The notes beneath the pieces were generated by a model. It saw only the letters and a program-made list of their open reading frames with translations, was not told where the DNA came from and made no database searches. Source: Siniperca chuatsi (Eukaryota > Chordata > Actinopteri > Centrarchiformes > Sinipercidae). Taken from it: a stretch of DNA of 64,000 bases. The position numbers were made by a program, and so were the translations under genes. Below are positions 12,006 to 24,400 of this stretch, in pieces; positions within the stretch are counted from its first letter, which is position 1, and each line of letters opens with the position of its first letter. The stretch is taken from assembly GCF_020085105.1 (NCBI RefSeq), contig NC_058063.1:12367651-12431650 (forward strand), written 5' to 3'.

Positions 12006-12069
12006 ATAAAATCGTGCACAAAACCCAAAAAACTCACTTAAAGAGTGAGAGGGCATTAACTGATGCCTG

Positions 12070-12071
<2 letters not shown>

Positions 12072-12107
<36 letters not shown>
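12072..12107. repeat. (CT)18 microsatellite
   Basis: Thirty-six bases of uninterrupted CT dinucleotide, in the segment unique to unit 1. Confidence 0.95.
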
Positions 12108-12109
<2 letters not shown>

Positions 12110-13952
12110 CGCTTGACGCCCCTCCTGAACTCGCCGTGTTTTCGTCGTCAAAGTCCTGGTCGGAGCTGCTGTAAATCACTTTAATGCTGTATTCCATGTC
12201 GGCCCTGAGAACCTTCTCCTCTCAGCGGCAGAGCAGCTGGAGGACATCAGAGGAAAAAACAGAAAATAACTTAATCCTAAAATATGATTTGATGTTGCAA
12301 ATGCAGCTGCTGTGATGCAAGAAACATTTCAGACTCGATCTGACAAAGTATCATCATCCAGTTTCACCAAGATCAGTGAATAAAGTTATAAAAGTTAAAT
12401 CAAACATTCAATCTCAGCATTTTCATTTTAATATGGTCAGAGAATGCCCATACAAGTATATGAAAATTGGATTATTGCATTTTCATTTTTACTCAAATAA
12501 CATAAGTGTAAAATTATGATATTGTGGAATTACATTTTCAAGTTTACATTATCATTTGAATATAGTCCCATACAGTCCAGTCCTGTATGTGAATATATTT
12601 TATGTAGACCTACTGTAAGGTCATGTTTCAAATTTGCTGCATCTCTTCTGTGGTTATATTTGAGTCAGATGATTATTGCTTTATGTCTTGATTTTGAAAA
12701 CCTGCAATACAATGACCTTCGAGTGAGGGAGGAGCAAACCCACATTATATAAAAATTTTGGCTGCATCATTGCATCTTGAGCTTTTTTTCTGTTCAGCAG
12801 AATTGATATAGTTTTAAAAGTACTAGACAAAACTAATCTGCTATGATTTAATAAGTAAGTCAAAGGATCATCAACAATGTTTGATTGACAGGTGATCTCT
12901 AGGAGGTGCAATACAAAAACAACACAGGGATAGACCATGTAGGCAAAGATGTCACTGAAACTAAAAGCTATGCATCCTGACAATAAAAACTTAAAAATAG
13001 AACAACAGGATTGTCACTGCATATTTATTATGCTGCTAGCTACAGTAGCTAGGAAGCTCAATGACTCATAATGGGTAAGTGTCAAAAAACTTAAATAAAC
13101 TTGAATAAATTCATAATTTTTCATTGCTTAATTCATTCATCCATTGTTATGCCGCTTATTCGGGTCCATGTTGTATTCATTTATTTTTTTAATTATATCA
13201 TTGAGAATTATTCATATATACTGTTGGGAAGTACTAAAAAATGTGATATAATAACAAATCATTTTAGGCTGTATCGTCCCTACTGGTTTTCCATCATACT
13301 TTCATACTTTGGCCTCTTTGATCGTGTGGGGTATTAAAAAGGTATTACATTTTTTAAATTTAACTGGATGACCTAGCAGAAACCCTGTAAAAGCAGCTGC
13401 AGTTTACTTGTATTTATTACAATATGCTACAAAAAAACCTTTGAAAATTCTGTATTTTCCAAAAAAATACAGGTAGACATTCACCATTTATTAAATATAC
13501 TGATTTCAAACTGAATCATATTGATGTCATGGATTTGCACTTACTCAAAGGGAATATGAGGACATTAAACTGATATGATTTTCTTTTCTGTATCCATATA
13601 AAGAGCATTGTAGAATATTCTTACAATATGTTTGAATATGCAATTCCATAATCACATTTTTTTTTTCATTTTCTTGCATTTCTTCCTGCTCTATTACCAC
13701 CTCACTAGAACTCTCTATTGTCCTAACCTGTCAACTTGTGGAACTTGTTTCAACTATTCCCATAGGTGGAATGCACCAGCAACATGTCTCACAGGACAAA
13801 AGAAGGGAGTATGCCATAGTACTGAGCCAAGACAATGACAGATCAGAAATCCTGTGTTTAGTGATTTGGTTTTGTTCATCACTAAGGCGTCACAACATTT
13901 CTGAAAAATGTATCACATACACGTCATGTCATTAGCCTTTGTTCTGTTCCGA

Positions 13953-13961
13953 TATATAAAG
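13953..13961 (+). promoter_or_regulatory. TATA box of gene copy 1
   Basis: The word tatataaag in the context gttctgttccgatatataaa is placed about 30 bases before a plausible transcription start (near 13,985). It is followed by a short exon with a strong donor at 14,077. The same word and context are kept in copy 2 (38,842-38,850), whereas the surrounding non-coding DNA differs more, which supports function. The start site itself is inferred. Confidence 0.7.
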
Positions 13962-13984
13962 GCCTTAATAGATGTAGACTGTCA

Positions 13985-14076
13985 CATGAGAACTGGAAAG
14001 AATTAAAAGACACTGAAATAGTTTTAAACAAACAGATAGAAAAGGGGGAATTTATAACTTCATCCTTTCATTTTGG
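13985..14076 (+). other. Predicted non-coding exon 1 of gene copy 1
   Basis: The stretch from about 30 bases after the TATA box to the donor ttttgg/gtaagt at 14,077. It has no useful ATG in frame with the signal peptide and would be 5' untranslated leader. It is joined to the acceptor tttgattttatag/attc (AG at 15,350-15,351). Copy 2 has the matching exon and donor at about 38,875-39,002. The 5' end is inferred from the TATA box and no transcript is available. Confidence 0.55.
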
Positions 14077-15351
14077 GTAAGTACATTTTTAGTCTATATG
14101 TATGCTTTTGTACATTATATGTGTGTGTATACTTGTGTATCTGTTTAATAGTTGTGTGTTTAGTTATTTGTTGTACCAATAAATTCTATTAATAACCTCT
14201 GTCCTAATTTTAGGAAATGTTCATGCATTTCTATTTCATTATGAATTGTGTCATTATCACATATTTAAAGTGATAAGTGATTGTCACATAAAGTTAGTAA
14301 CATTTAGTTAGTAACAGTTTCTTTTGCTGAAGAATTTAAAACACAGTGTAATTTTGTCCCCATCTTTTTCAACCTCTCTTTTTGCAGCATGGTGAAAATG
14401 CAATGTTTTCAATGCAAACACACCAGCATGCTATTATTAAATTCAGATAAATAAATAAAAAAGTATAACATTTTAGAAAAAATAAACATGTGATAAAGTA
14501 TTGGTTCTTATAGGACTCTCTAGAGAAAATCAGTTAACAAGCGGTTTCCTCACTCAGTACACCTGCCTGTTCAAGTACTCTGCTTGTTGAGGTAGTGCAT
14601 GTAGACATGTATATTCCATCAGCTCTGACCTGGATAAGAGCTAATGGACAAATGGAGTGTAAAGAAAATAGAAACTTAATACATGAATATGGGAAGCAAA
14701 CATATTTCTCAGTGAGATGTGAAGACACAGGTGGAATTTGTCAGGCAGGGATTTACTTTTAGCAATAAATTCTGACACCTGACATCAACTTCAGTGATTT
14801 TATTACAATTACTGTATTTTGCCAATATACCACATTCATTCAAATGTTGTAAAATATAATAATATAGATTAGTTTCAAAGGAGTGAAAGTTGCATTTTAT
14901 CACAGTCATTTCACAGAGTAAAATACACAGTATATGGTTCAGGATACAGATTATTATGGAGGGGGAAACATACTGTTTAATAATAGTTATTTGCATCAAA
15001 CCTTTTACCTCTGGATGTTTTTTGTACATTGAGTTATAAAGGCTACTAGTACTCCTGTAATGAATTCAATCTTTTGCAGATTGAATACTGTAAACTCAGA
15101 GGAATTAAGTTCTTTTTTAAAGACCTCTTTTTCATTTAAAACTCTTGTGGAAAAATAAATTCAGGTAAAGTTTTGATTGTTGTACATATTGTTTCATCTA
15201 TTAAAGATTTTCTAAATACATTGTATTCTCTCATGGACTCCAACATTAACAACATTGACAAAGTAATGATTATGGTAGCCAGTAACTGTAGTGAAAAATG
15301 GTTACACATGCTGCTTCTGTGAATAAGTCTCTGTATTGTTTGATTTTATAG
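14077..15351 (+). other. Intron 1 of gene copy 1 (no gene inside)
   Basis: Lies between donor gtaagt at 14,077 and the acceptor AG at 15,350-15,351. AT-rich; the short minus-strand frames at 14,534-14,728 and 14,709-15,029 have no domain. The first is intact in copy 2 (39,460-39,654) only because the sequences are duplicates. Confidence 0.55.
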
Positions 15352-15411
15352 ATTCAAAGGCAAACAAGATGGGTGTTGGACGAAACATATCAATTTTCCT
15401 GATTCTAATAG
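15352..15411 (+). CDS. Exon 2: start codon and signal peptide, copy 1
   Basis: The ATG at 15,369 opens M-G-V-G-R-N-I-S-I-F-L-I-L-I, and the exon ends in phase 1 at the donor g/gtaagc (15,412). The next exon completes it as V-A-M-D-V-A-T-R-R. This gives a basic residue at position 5, a hydrophobic core of about ten residues and a likely signal-peptidase site shortly after A-M-D-V-A, so the protein enters the secretory pathway. The first 17 bases of the exon are untranslated. The exon is identical in protein to copy 2. The frame found further upstream in the next exon (from 15,658) is intronic and is not the start. Confidence 0.8.
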
Positions 15412-18400
15412 GTAAGCTAAGTGATGTTAAACCGGATGAGTGACTTGAGTGACTTGATACAACCTGATATCGTACTGTGAAGCAAAAGCTTTGTATTCAT
15501 AGTTACAAAGAGTTTAATGTACCCTTTACACTACTTTAGAACAGTGATAGAAAAGTTTTTAAAATATAACATTGTGTATTGTAGCAGATGTATAACATTA
15601 CATGAGGGTATTCTTAATAGGAATAGGAATAGGAAGTGAAAAATTGGCCATTTTGGAATGAATTGTTCCACGTTTTGTTCATTGACAATAGTTGCTATGG
15701 ATGTGGCAACGAGACGAGCAGCTGCACAAGCTGCTACAAATGCTCCAACAACGACAACAGCAACAACTACACCTGCTCCAACAACAACAACTGTGGTAAC
15801 AACTACACCTGCTCCAACAACTACAACTGCCTCAACAACAACCCATGCTCAGACAACGACAACTGCGGCAACAACTACACCTGCTCCAACAACAACGACA
15901 ACTGCCACAACAACAATACCTGATCCAAAAACATCGACAGCGACAACAACAACACCTGCTCCAACAACAACGACTGCGGCAACAACTACACCTGCTCCGA
16001 CAACAACGACAACTGCCTCAACAACTACACCTGCTCCAACAACAACGACTGCTTCAACAACAACAACTGCTCCGACAACGACAACTGCGGCAACAACTAC
16101 ACCTGCTCCAACAACAACGACTGCGGCAACAACAACACCTGCTCCGACAACGACAACTGCCTCAACAACAACACCTGCTCCAACAACCACGACAGCGACA
16201 ACAACAACACCTGCTCCAACAACAACGACTGCGGCAACAACTACACCTGCTCCAACAACAACGAAAAATGCGGCAACAACTGCACCTGCTCCGACAACAA
16301 CGACAACTGCCTCAACAACTACACCTGCTCCAACAACAACGACTGCGGCAACAACAACACCTGCTCCGACAACGACAACTGCAGCAACAACAACACCTGC
16401 TCCGACAACGACAACTGCGGCAACAACTACACCTGCTCCAACAACAACAAATACAGCAACAACTACACCTCCTCCAACAACAACAAGTGTGGCAACAACA
16501 ACTACAGCAGCAACCACTACACCTGCTCCAACAACAACAAATACAGCAACAACTAAACCTCCTCCAACAACAACAAGTGTGTCAACAACAACGACAGCAG
16601 CAACAACTACTTCTGCTCTGACAACGACAATGACAGCAACAACAACTACACCTGCTCCAGCAACAACAAGTGCGGCAAAAACAACAACAGCAGCAACAAC
16701 TACTTCTGATCTGACAACGACAACTGCGGCAACAACAACACCTGCTCCAACAACAACGACTGCTACAACAACAACACCTGCTCAGACAACGACAACTACA
16801 GCAACAACAACACCTGCTCCAACAACCACGACTGCGGCAACAACAACACCTGCTCCAACAACAACGACTGCTGCAACAACTACACCTGCTCAGACAACGA
16901 CAACTACAGCAACAACAACACCTGATCCAACAACCACGACTGCGGCAACAACAACACCTCCTACAACAACAACAAGTGTGGCAACAACAACGACAGCAGC
17001 AACAACTACTTCTGCTCTAACAACAACAATGACAGCAACAACAACTACACCTGCTCCAGCAACAACAAGTGCGGCAAAAACAACAACAGCAGCAACAACT
17101 ACTTCTGATCTGACAAAGACAACTGCGGCAACAACAACACCTGCTCCAACAACAACGACTGCGGCAACAACAACACCTGCTCCAACAACGACAGCAGCAA
17201 GAACAACTACACCTGCTCCAACAACAACAAGTGCAGCAACAACTACACCTGCTCCGACAGCAGCAACAACTACTTCTGCTGTGACAACGACAGCAACAAC
17301 AACACCTGCTCCAACAACAACAGCAGCAACAACAACTACACCTGCTCCAACAACAACAAGTGCAGCAACAACTACACCTGCTCCGACAACAACGACAGCA
17401 GCAACAACTACACCTGCTCCAACAACAACAGCAGCAACAACAACTACTTCTGCTCTGACAACGACAGCAACAACAACACCTGCTCCAACAACCACGACTG
17501 CGGCAACAACAACACCTGCTCCAACAACAACAGCAGCAACAACAACTACACCTGCTCCAACAACAACAAGTGCAGCAACAACTACACCTGCTCCGACAAC
17601 AACGACAGCAGCAACAACTACAACTGCTCCAACAACAACAGCAGCAACAACAATACCTGGTCCGACAACAACAACAGCAGCAACAATTACACCTGCTCCA
17701 ACAACAACAACAGCAACAACAACTACACCTGCTACAACAACTGAAGCAACAACTACACCTTCTCCGACAACAACGACAGCAGCAACAACAACTACTTCTG
17801 CTCCAACAACAACAACTACAGCAACAACTACACCTACTCCAACAACAAGTATGTCAACAACGACAACTACAGCAACAACACCTGCTCCAACAACCACGAC
17901 CGTGGCAACAACAACACCTGCTACAACAACAACGACTGCTGCAACAACTACACCTGCTCCAACAACGAGAACTGCAGTAACAACAACACCTGCTCCAACA
18001 ACCACGACTGCGGCAACAACAACACCTGGTCCAACAACAACAGCAGCAACAACATCTACACCTGCTCCAACAACAACAACTGCAGCAACAACTACACCTT
18101 CTCCGACAACATCGACAGCAGCTACAACTACACCTGCTTCAACAACAACAACTTCATCAACAACAACACCTGCTCCGACAACAACGACAGCAGCAACAAC
18201 TACACCTGCTCCAACAACGACAACTACAGCAACAACAACACCTGCTCCAACAACAACGACTGCTGCAATAACGACAGCAGCAACAACTACTTCTGCTCTG
18301 ATAACGACAACGACAGCAACAACTACACCTGCTCCAACAACGACAACTGCTGCAACAACAACACCTGCTCCAACAACAACGACTGCTGCAACAACGACAC

Positions 18401-21400
18401 CTGCTCCAACAACGAGAACTACAGCAACAATAACACCTGCTCCAACAACAAGTGTGTCAACAACAACTACACCTGCTCCAACAACGACAACTACAGCAAC
18501 AACAACACCTGCTCCAACAACCACTAGTGCGCCGACAACAACAACACCAGCAACAACTACTTCTGCTCTGACAACGACAACGACAGCAACAACAACTACA
18601 CCTGCTCCAACAACGACAACTGCTGCAACAACAACACCTGCTCCAACAACAACGACTGCTGCAACAACGACACCTGCTCCAACAACGAGAACTACAGCAA
18701 CAACAACACCTGCTCCAACAACAACAAGTGTGGCAACAACAACTACACCTACTCCAACAACAACAACTACAGCAACAACACCTGCTCCAACAACAACTAG
18801 TGTGCCGACAACAACAAGTACAGCAACAACTACTTCTGCTCTGACAACGACAACGACAGCAACAACAACTACACCTGCTCCAACAACGACAACTGCTGCA
18901 ACAACAACACCTGCTCCAACAACAACGACTGCTGCAACAACGACACCTGCTCCAACAACGAGAACTACAGCAACAACAACACCTGCTCCAACAACCACGA
19001 CTGCGGCAACAACAACACCTGCTCCAACAACAACAGCAGCAACAACAACTACACCTGCTCCAACAACAACAACTACAGCAACAACTACACCTGCTCCAAC
19101 AACGACAGCAGCAACAACAACTACACCTGCTCCAACAACAACAACTACAGCAACAACAACACCTGCTCCAACAACCACGACTGTGGCAACAACAACACCT
19201 GCTCCAACAACAACAGCAGCAACAACAACTACACCTGCTCCAGCAACAACAACTGCAGCAACAACTACACCTTCTCCGGCTACAACGACAGCAGCTACAG
19301 CTACACCTACTTCAACAACAACAACGTCATCAACAACAACACCTGCTCCAACAACAACGACAGCAGCAACAACTACACCTGCTCCGACAACAACAACAGC
19401 AGCAACAACTACACCTGCTCCATCAACAACAACTGCTGCAACAACAACACCTGCTCCAACAACGACTGCTGCAACAACGACACCTGCTCCAACAACGACA
19501 ACTACTCCAACAACAACGACTGCTGCAACAACGACACCTGCTCCAACAACGACAACTACAGCAACAACAACACCTGCTCCAACAACAACAAGTGTGGCAA
19601 CAACAACTACACCTACTCCAACAACAACAACTACAGCAACAACAACACCTGCTCCAACAACAACTAGTGCGCCGACAACAACAACAGCAGCAACAACAAC
19701 TTCTACTCTGACAACGACAACGACAGCAACAACAACTACACCTGCTCCAACAACGACAACCGCTGCAACAACAACACCTGCTCCAACAACAACGACTGCT
19801 GCAACAACGACACCTGCTCCAACAACGACAACTACAGCAACAACAACACCTGCTCCAACAACCACGACTGTGGCAACAACAACACCTGCTCCAACAACAA
19901 CAGCAGCAACAACAACTACACCTGCTCCAGCAACAACAACTGCAGCAACAACTACACCTTCTCCGACTACAACGACAGCAGCTACAGCTACACCTACTTC
20001 AACAACAACAACGTCATCAACAACAACACCTGCTCCAACAACAACGACAGCAGCAACAACTACACCTGCTCCGACAACAACAACAGCAGCAACAACTACA
20101 CCTGCTCCATCAACGACAACTGCTGCAACAACAACACCTGCTCCAACCACGACCGTGGCAACAACAACACCTGCTACAACAACAACGACTGCTGCAACAA
20201 CTACACCTGCTCCAACAACGACAACGACAGCAACAACAACACCTGCTCCAACAACAACGACAGCAGCAACAACTACACCTACTCCAACAACAACAGCAGC
20301 AACAACAACTTCACCTGCTCCGACAACAACAACTACAGCAACAACTACACCTGCTCCAACAACGACAAATGCAGCAACGACAACTATAGCCACAATGACA
20401 CCTGCACGAACAACAACGACTACAGCAATCACTACACCTGCTCCGACAACAACAACAGCAGCAACAACTACTTCTGCTCTGACAACGACAACGACAGCAA
20501 CAACAACTACACCTGCTCCAACAACGACAACTGCTGCAGCAACAACACCTGCTCCAACAACAACGACTGCTGCAACAACGACACCTGCTCCAACAACGAC
20601 ACCTGCTCCAACAACGACAACTACAGCAACAACAACACCTGTTCCAACAACCACGACCGTGTCAAAACAACACCTGCTACAACAACAACAACGACTGCTG
20701 CTGCAACAACTACACCTGCTCCAACAACAACGAGAACTGCAGTAACAACAACACCTGCTCCAACAACAACGACTGCTGCAACAACGACACCTGCTCAGAC
20801 AACGACAACGACAGCAACCACTACACCTGCTCCAACAACCACGACTGCGGCAACAACAACACCTGGTCCAACAACAACAGCAGCAACAACATCTACACCT
20901 GCTCCAACAACAACAACTTCATCAACAACAACACCTGCTCCGACAACAACGACAGCAGCAACCACTACACCTGCTCCAACAACGACAACTACAGCAACAA
21001 CAACACTTGCTCCAACAACAACTAGTGCGCCGACAACAACAACAGCAGCAACAACTACTTCTGCTCTGACAACGACACAACGACAGCACAGCAACAACAA
21101 CTACACCTGCTCCAACAACGACAACTGCTGCAACAACAACACCTGCTCCAACAACAACGACTGCTGCAACAACGACACCTGCTCCAACAACGACAACTAC
21201 AGCAACAACAACACCTGCTCCAACAACAACAAGTGTGGCAACAACAACTACACACTACTCAACAACAACAACTACAGCAACAACAACACCTGCTCCAACA
21301 ACAACTGGTGCGCCGACAACAACAACAACAGCAGCAACAACTACTTCTACTCTGACAACGACAACGACAGCAACAACAACTACACCTGCTCCAACAACGA

Positions 21401-24400
21401 CAACCGCTGCAACAACAACACCTGCTCCAACAACGACAACTACAGCAACAACAACACCTGCTCCAACAACCACGACTGTGGCAACAACAACACCTGCTCC
21501 AACAACAACAGCAGCAACAACAACTACACCTGCTCCAGCAACAACAACTGCAGCAACAACTACACCTTCTCCGACAACAACGACAGCAGCTACAACTACA
21601 CCTACTTCAACAACAACAACGTCATCAACAACAACACCTGCTCCAACAACAACGACAGCAGCAACAACTACACCTGCTCCAACAACAACAGCAGCAACAA
21701 CAACTTCTTCTGCTCCAACAACAACAACTACAGCAACAACTACACCTGCTCCAACAACGACAAATGCAGCAACGACAACTATAGCCACAATGACACCTGC
21801 TCCAACAACAACGACTGCAGCAACCACTACACCTGCTCCGACAACAACAACTACAGCAACAACTACTTCTGCTCTGACAACGACAACGACAGCAACAACA
21901 ACTCCACACCTGCTCCAACAACAACACAACTGCTCCAACAACAACACCTGCTCTAACAACAACAACACACCTGCTCCTGCAACAAACCTGCAACAAACAA
22001 CACCTGCTCAACAACAACGACAACTACAGCAACAACAACACCTGTTCCAACAACCCGACCGTGGCAACAACAACACCTGCTACAACAACAACAACGACTG
22101 CTGCAACAACTACACCTGCTCCAACAACGAGAACTGCAGTAACAACAACACCTGCTCCAACAACAACGACGACTGCTGCAACAACGACACCTGCTCAGAC
22201 AACGACAACGACAGCAACAACAACACCTGCTCCAACAACCACGACTGCGGCAACAACAACACCTGGTCCAACAACAACGACTGCTGCAACAACTACACCT
22301 GCTCCAACAACGAGAACTGCAGTAACAACAACACCTGCTCCAACAACAACGACTGCTGCAACAACGACACCTGCTCAGACAACGACAACGACAGCAACCA
22401 CTACACCTGCTCCAACAACCACGACTGCGGCAACAACAACACCTGGTCCAACAACAACAGCAGCAACAACATCTACACCTGCTCCAACAACAACAACTTC
22501 ATCAACAACAACACCTGCTCCGACAACAACGACAGCAGCAACAACTACACCTGCTCCAACAACGACAACTACAGCAACAACAACACTTGCTCCAACAACA
22601 ACTAGTGCGCCGACAACAACAACAGCAGCAACAACTACTTCTGCTCTGACAACGACAACGACAGCAACAACAACTACACCTGCTCCAACAACGACAACTG
22701 CTGCAACAACAACACCTGCTCCAACAACAACGACTGCTGCAACAACGACACCTGCTCCAACAACGACAACTACAGCAACAACAACACCTGCTCCAACAAC
22801 AACAAGTGTGGCAACAACAACTACACCTACTCCAACAACAACAACTACAGCAACAACAACACCTGCTCCAACAACAACTGGTGCGCCGACAACAACAACA
22901 GCAGCAACAACTACTTCTACTCTGACAACGACAACGACAGCAACAACAACTACACCTGCTCCAACAACGACAACCGCTGCAACAACAACACCTGCTCCAA
23001 CAACGACAACTACAGCAACAACAACACCTGCTCCAACAACCACGACTGTGGCAACAACAACACCTGCTCCAACAACAACAGCAGCAACAACAACTACACC
23101 TGCTCCAGCAACAACAACTGCAGCAACAACTACACCTTCTCCGACTACAACGACAGCAGCTACAGCTACACCTACTTCAACAACAACAACGTCATCAACA
23201 ATAACACCTGCTCCAACAACAACGACAGCAGCAACAACTACACCTGCTCCAACAACAACAGCAGCAACAACAACTTCATCTGCTCCGACAACAACAACTA
23301 CAGCAACAACTACACCTGCTCCAACAACGACAAATGCAGCAACGACAACTATAGCCACAATGACACCTGCTCCAACAACAACGACTGCAAAAACCACTAC
23401 ACCTGCTCCGACAACAACAACAGCAGCAACAACTACTTCTGCTCTGACAACGACAACGACAGCAACAACAACTACACCTGCTCCAACAACGACAACTGCT
23501 GCAACAACAACACCTGCTCTAACAACGACGACTGCTGCAACAACGACACCTGCTCCAACAACGACAACTACAGCAACAACAACACCTGTTCCAACAACCA
23601 CGACCGTGGCAACAACAACACCTGCTACAACAACAACGACTGCTGCAACAACTACACCTGCTCCAACAACGAGAACTGCAGTAACAACAACACCTGCTCC
23701 AACAACAACGACTGCTGCAACAACGACACCTGCTCAGACAACGACAACGACAGCAACAACAACACCTGCTCCAACAACCACGACTGCGGCAACAACAACA
23801 CCTGGTCCAACAACAACAGCAGCAACAACATCTACACCTGCTCCAACAACAACAACTGCAGCAACAACTACACCTTCTCCGACAACAACGACAGCAGCTA
23901 CAACTACACCTGCTCCAACAACAACAACTTCATCAACAACAACACCTGCTCCGACAACAACGACAGCAGCAACAACTACACCTGCTCCAACAACGACAAC
24001 TACAGCAACAACAACACCTGCTCCAACAACAACTAGTGCGCCGACAACGACAGCAGCAACAACTACTTCTGCTCTGACAACGACAACGACAGCAACAACA
24101 ACTACACCTGCTCCAACAACGACAACTGCTGCAACAACAACACCTGCTCCAACAACAACGACTGCTGCAACAATGACACCTGCTCCACCAACGACAACTA
24201 CAGCAACAACAACACCTGCTCCAAGAACTACACCTGCTCCGACAACAACGACAGCAGCAACAACTACTTCTGCTCTGACAACGACAACGACAGCAACAAC
24301 AACTACACCTGCTCCAACAACGACAACTGCTGCAACAACAACACCTGCTCCAACAACAACGACTGCTGCAACAACGACACCTGCTCCAACAACGACAACT

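Larger units (their letters stand above)
9656..12225. other. Unit-1-only segment (absent from unit 2)
   Basis: Unit 2 passes directly from the equivalent of 9,655 to the equivalent of about 12,226 with some 50 unrelated bases between. The extra 2.57 kb here holds the rest of a dispersed repeat, a SINE, an LTR-like piece and a CT microsatellite. No host gene is recognised: the frames at 10,772-11,395 and 11,514-12,070 are short or fall in repeats. It is either inserted material in unit 1 or material deleted from unit 2; the repeat content makes both plausible. Confidence 0.75.
12226..15720. repeat. Duplicated block B, unit 1 (gene-proximal)
   Basis: Co-linear with 36,255-40,808 but with many more differences than block A: substitutions every few tens of bases in places, a rearranged patch near 12,370-12,450, an 0.83 kb segment present only in unit 2 (after 12,918), a 0.22 kb segment present only in unit 2 (after 14,779), and about 55 bp present only in unit 1 near 15,110. 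It carries the promoter, the non-coding first exon, intron 1, the signal-peptide exon and the start of the giant exon of copy 1. Confidence 0.85.

Noticed and set aside
14534-14728. Minus-strand frame kept intact in both units (also 39,460-39,654)
   Set aside because: It lies in intron 1, has no domain, and its persistence follows from recent duplication.
16890-20654. Very long minus-strand open frame coding a Val/Gly/Ala-rich chain
   Set aside because: It is the complement of the ACA/GCA-rich mucin codons; A/C-only coding strands contain almost no stops in any frame. No start, domain or splice logic supports it. The same applies to all similar minus-strand frames at 15,849-27,402, 40,709-52,690 and 55,665-63,911.
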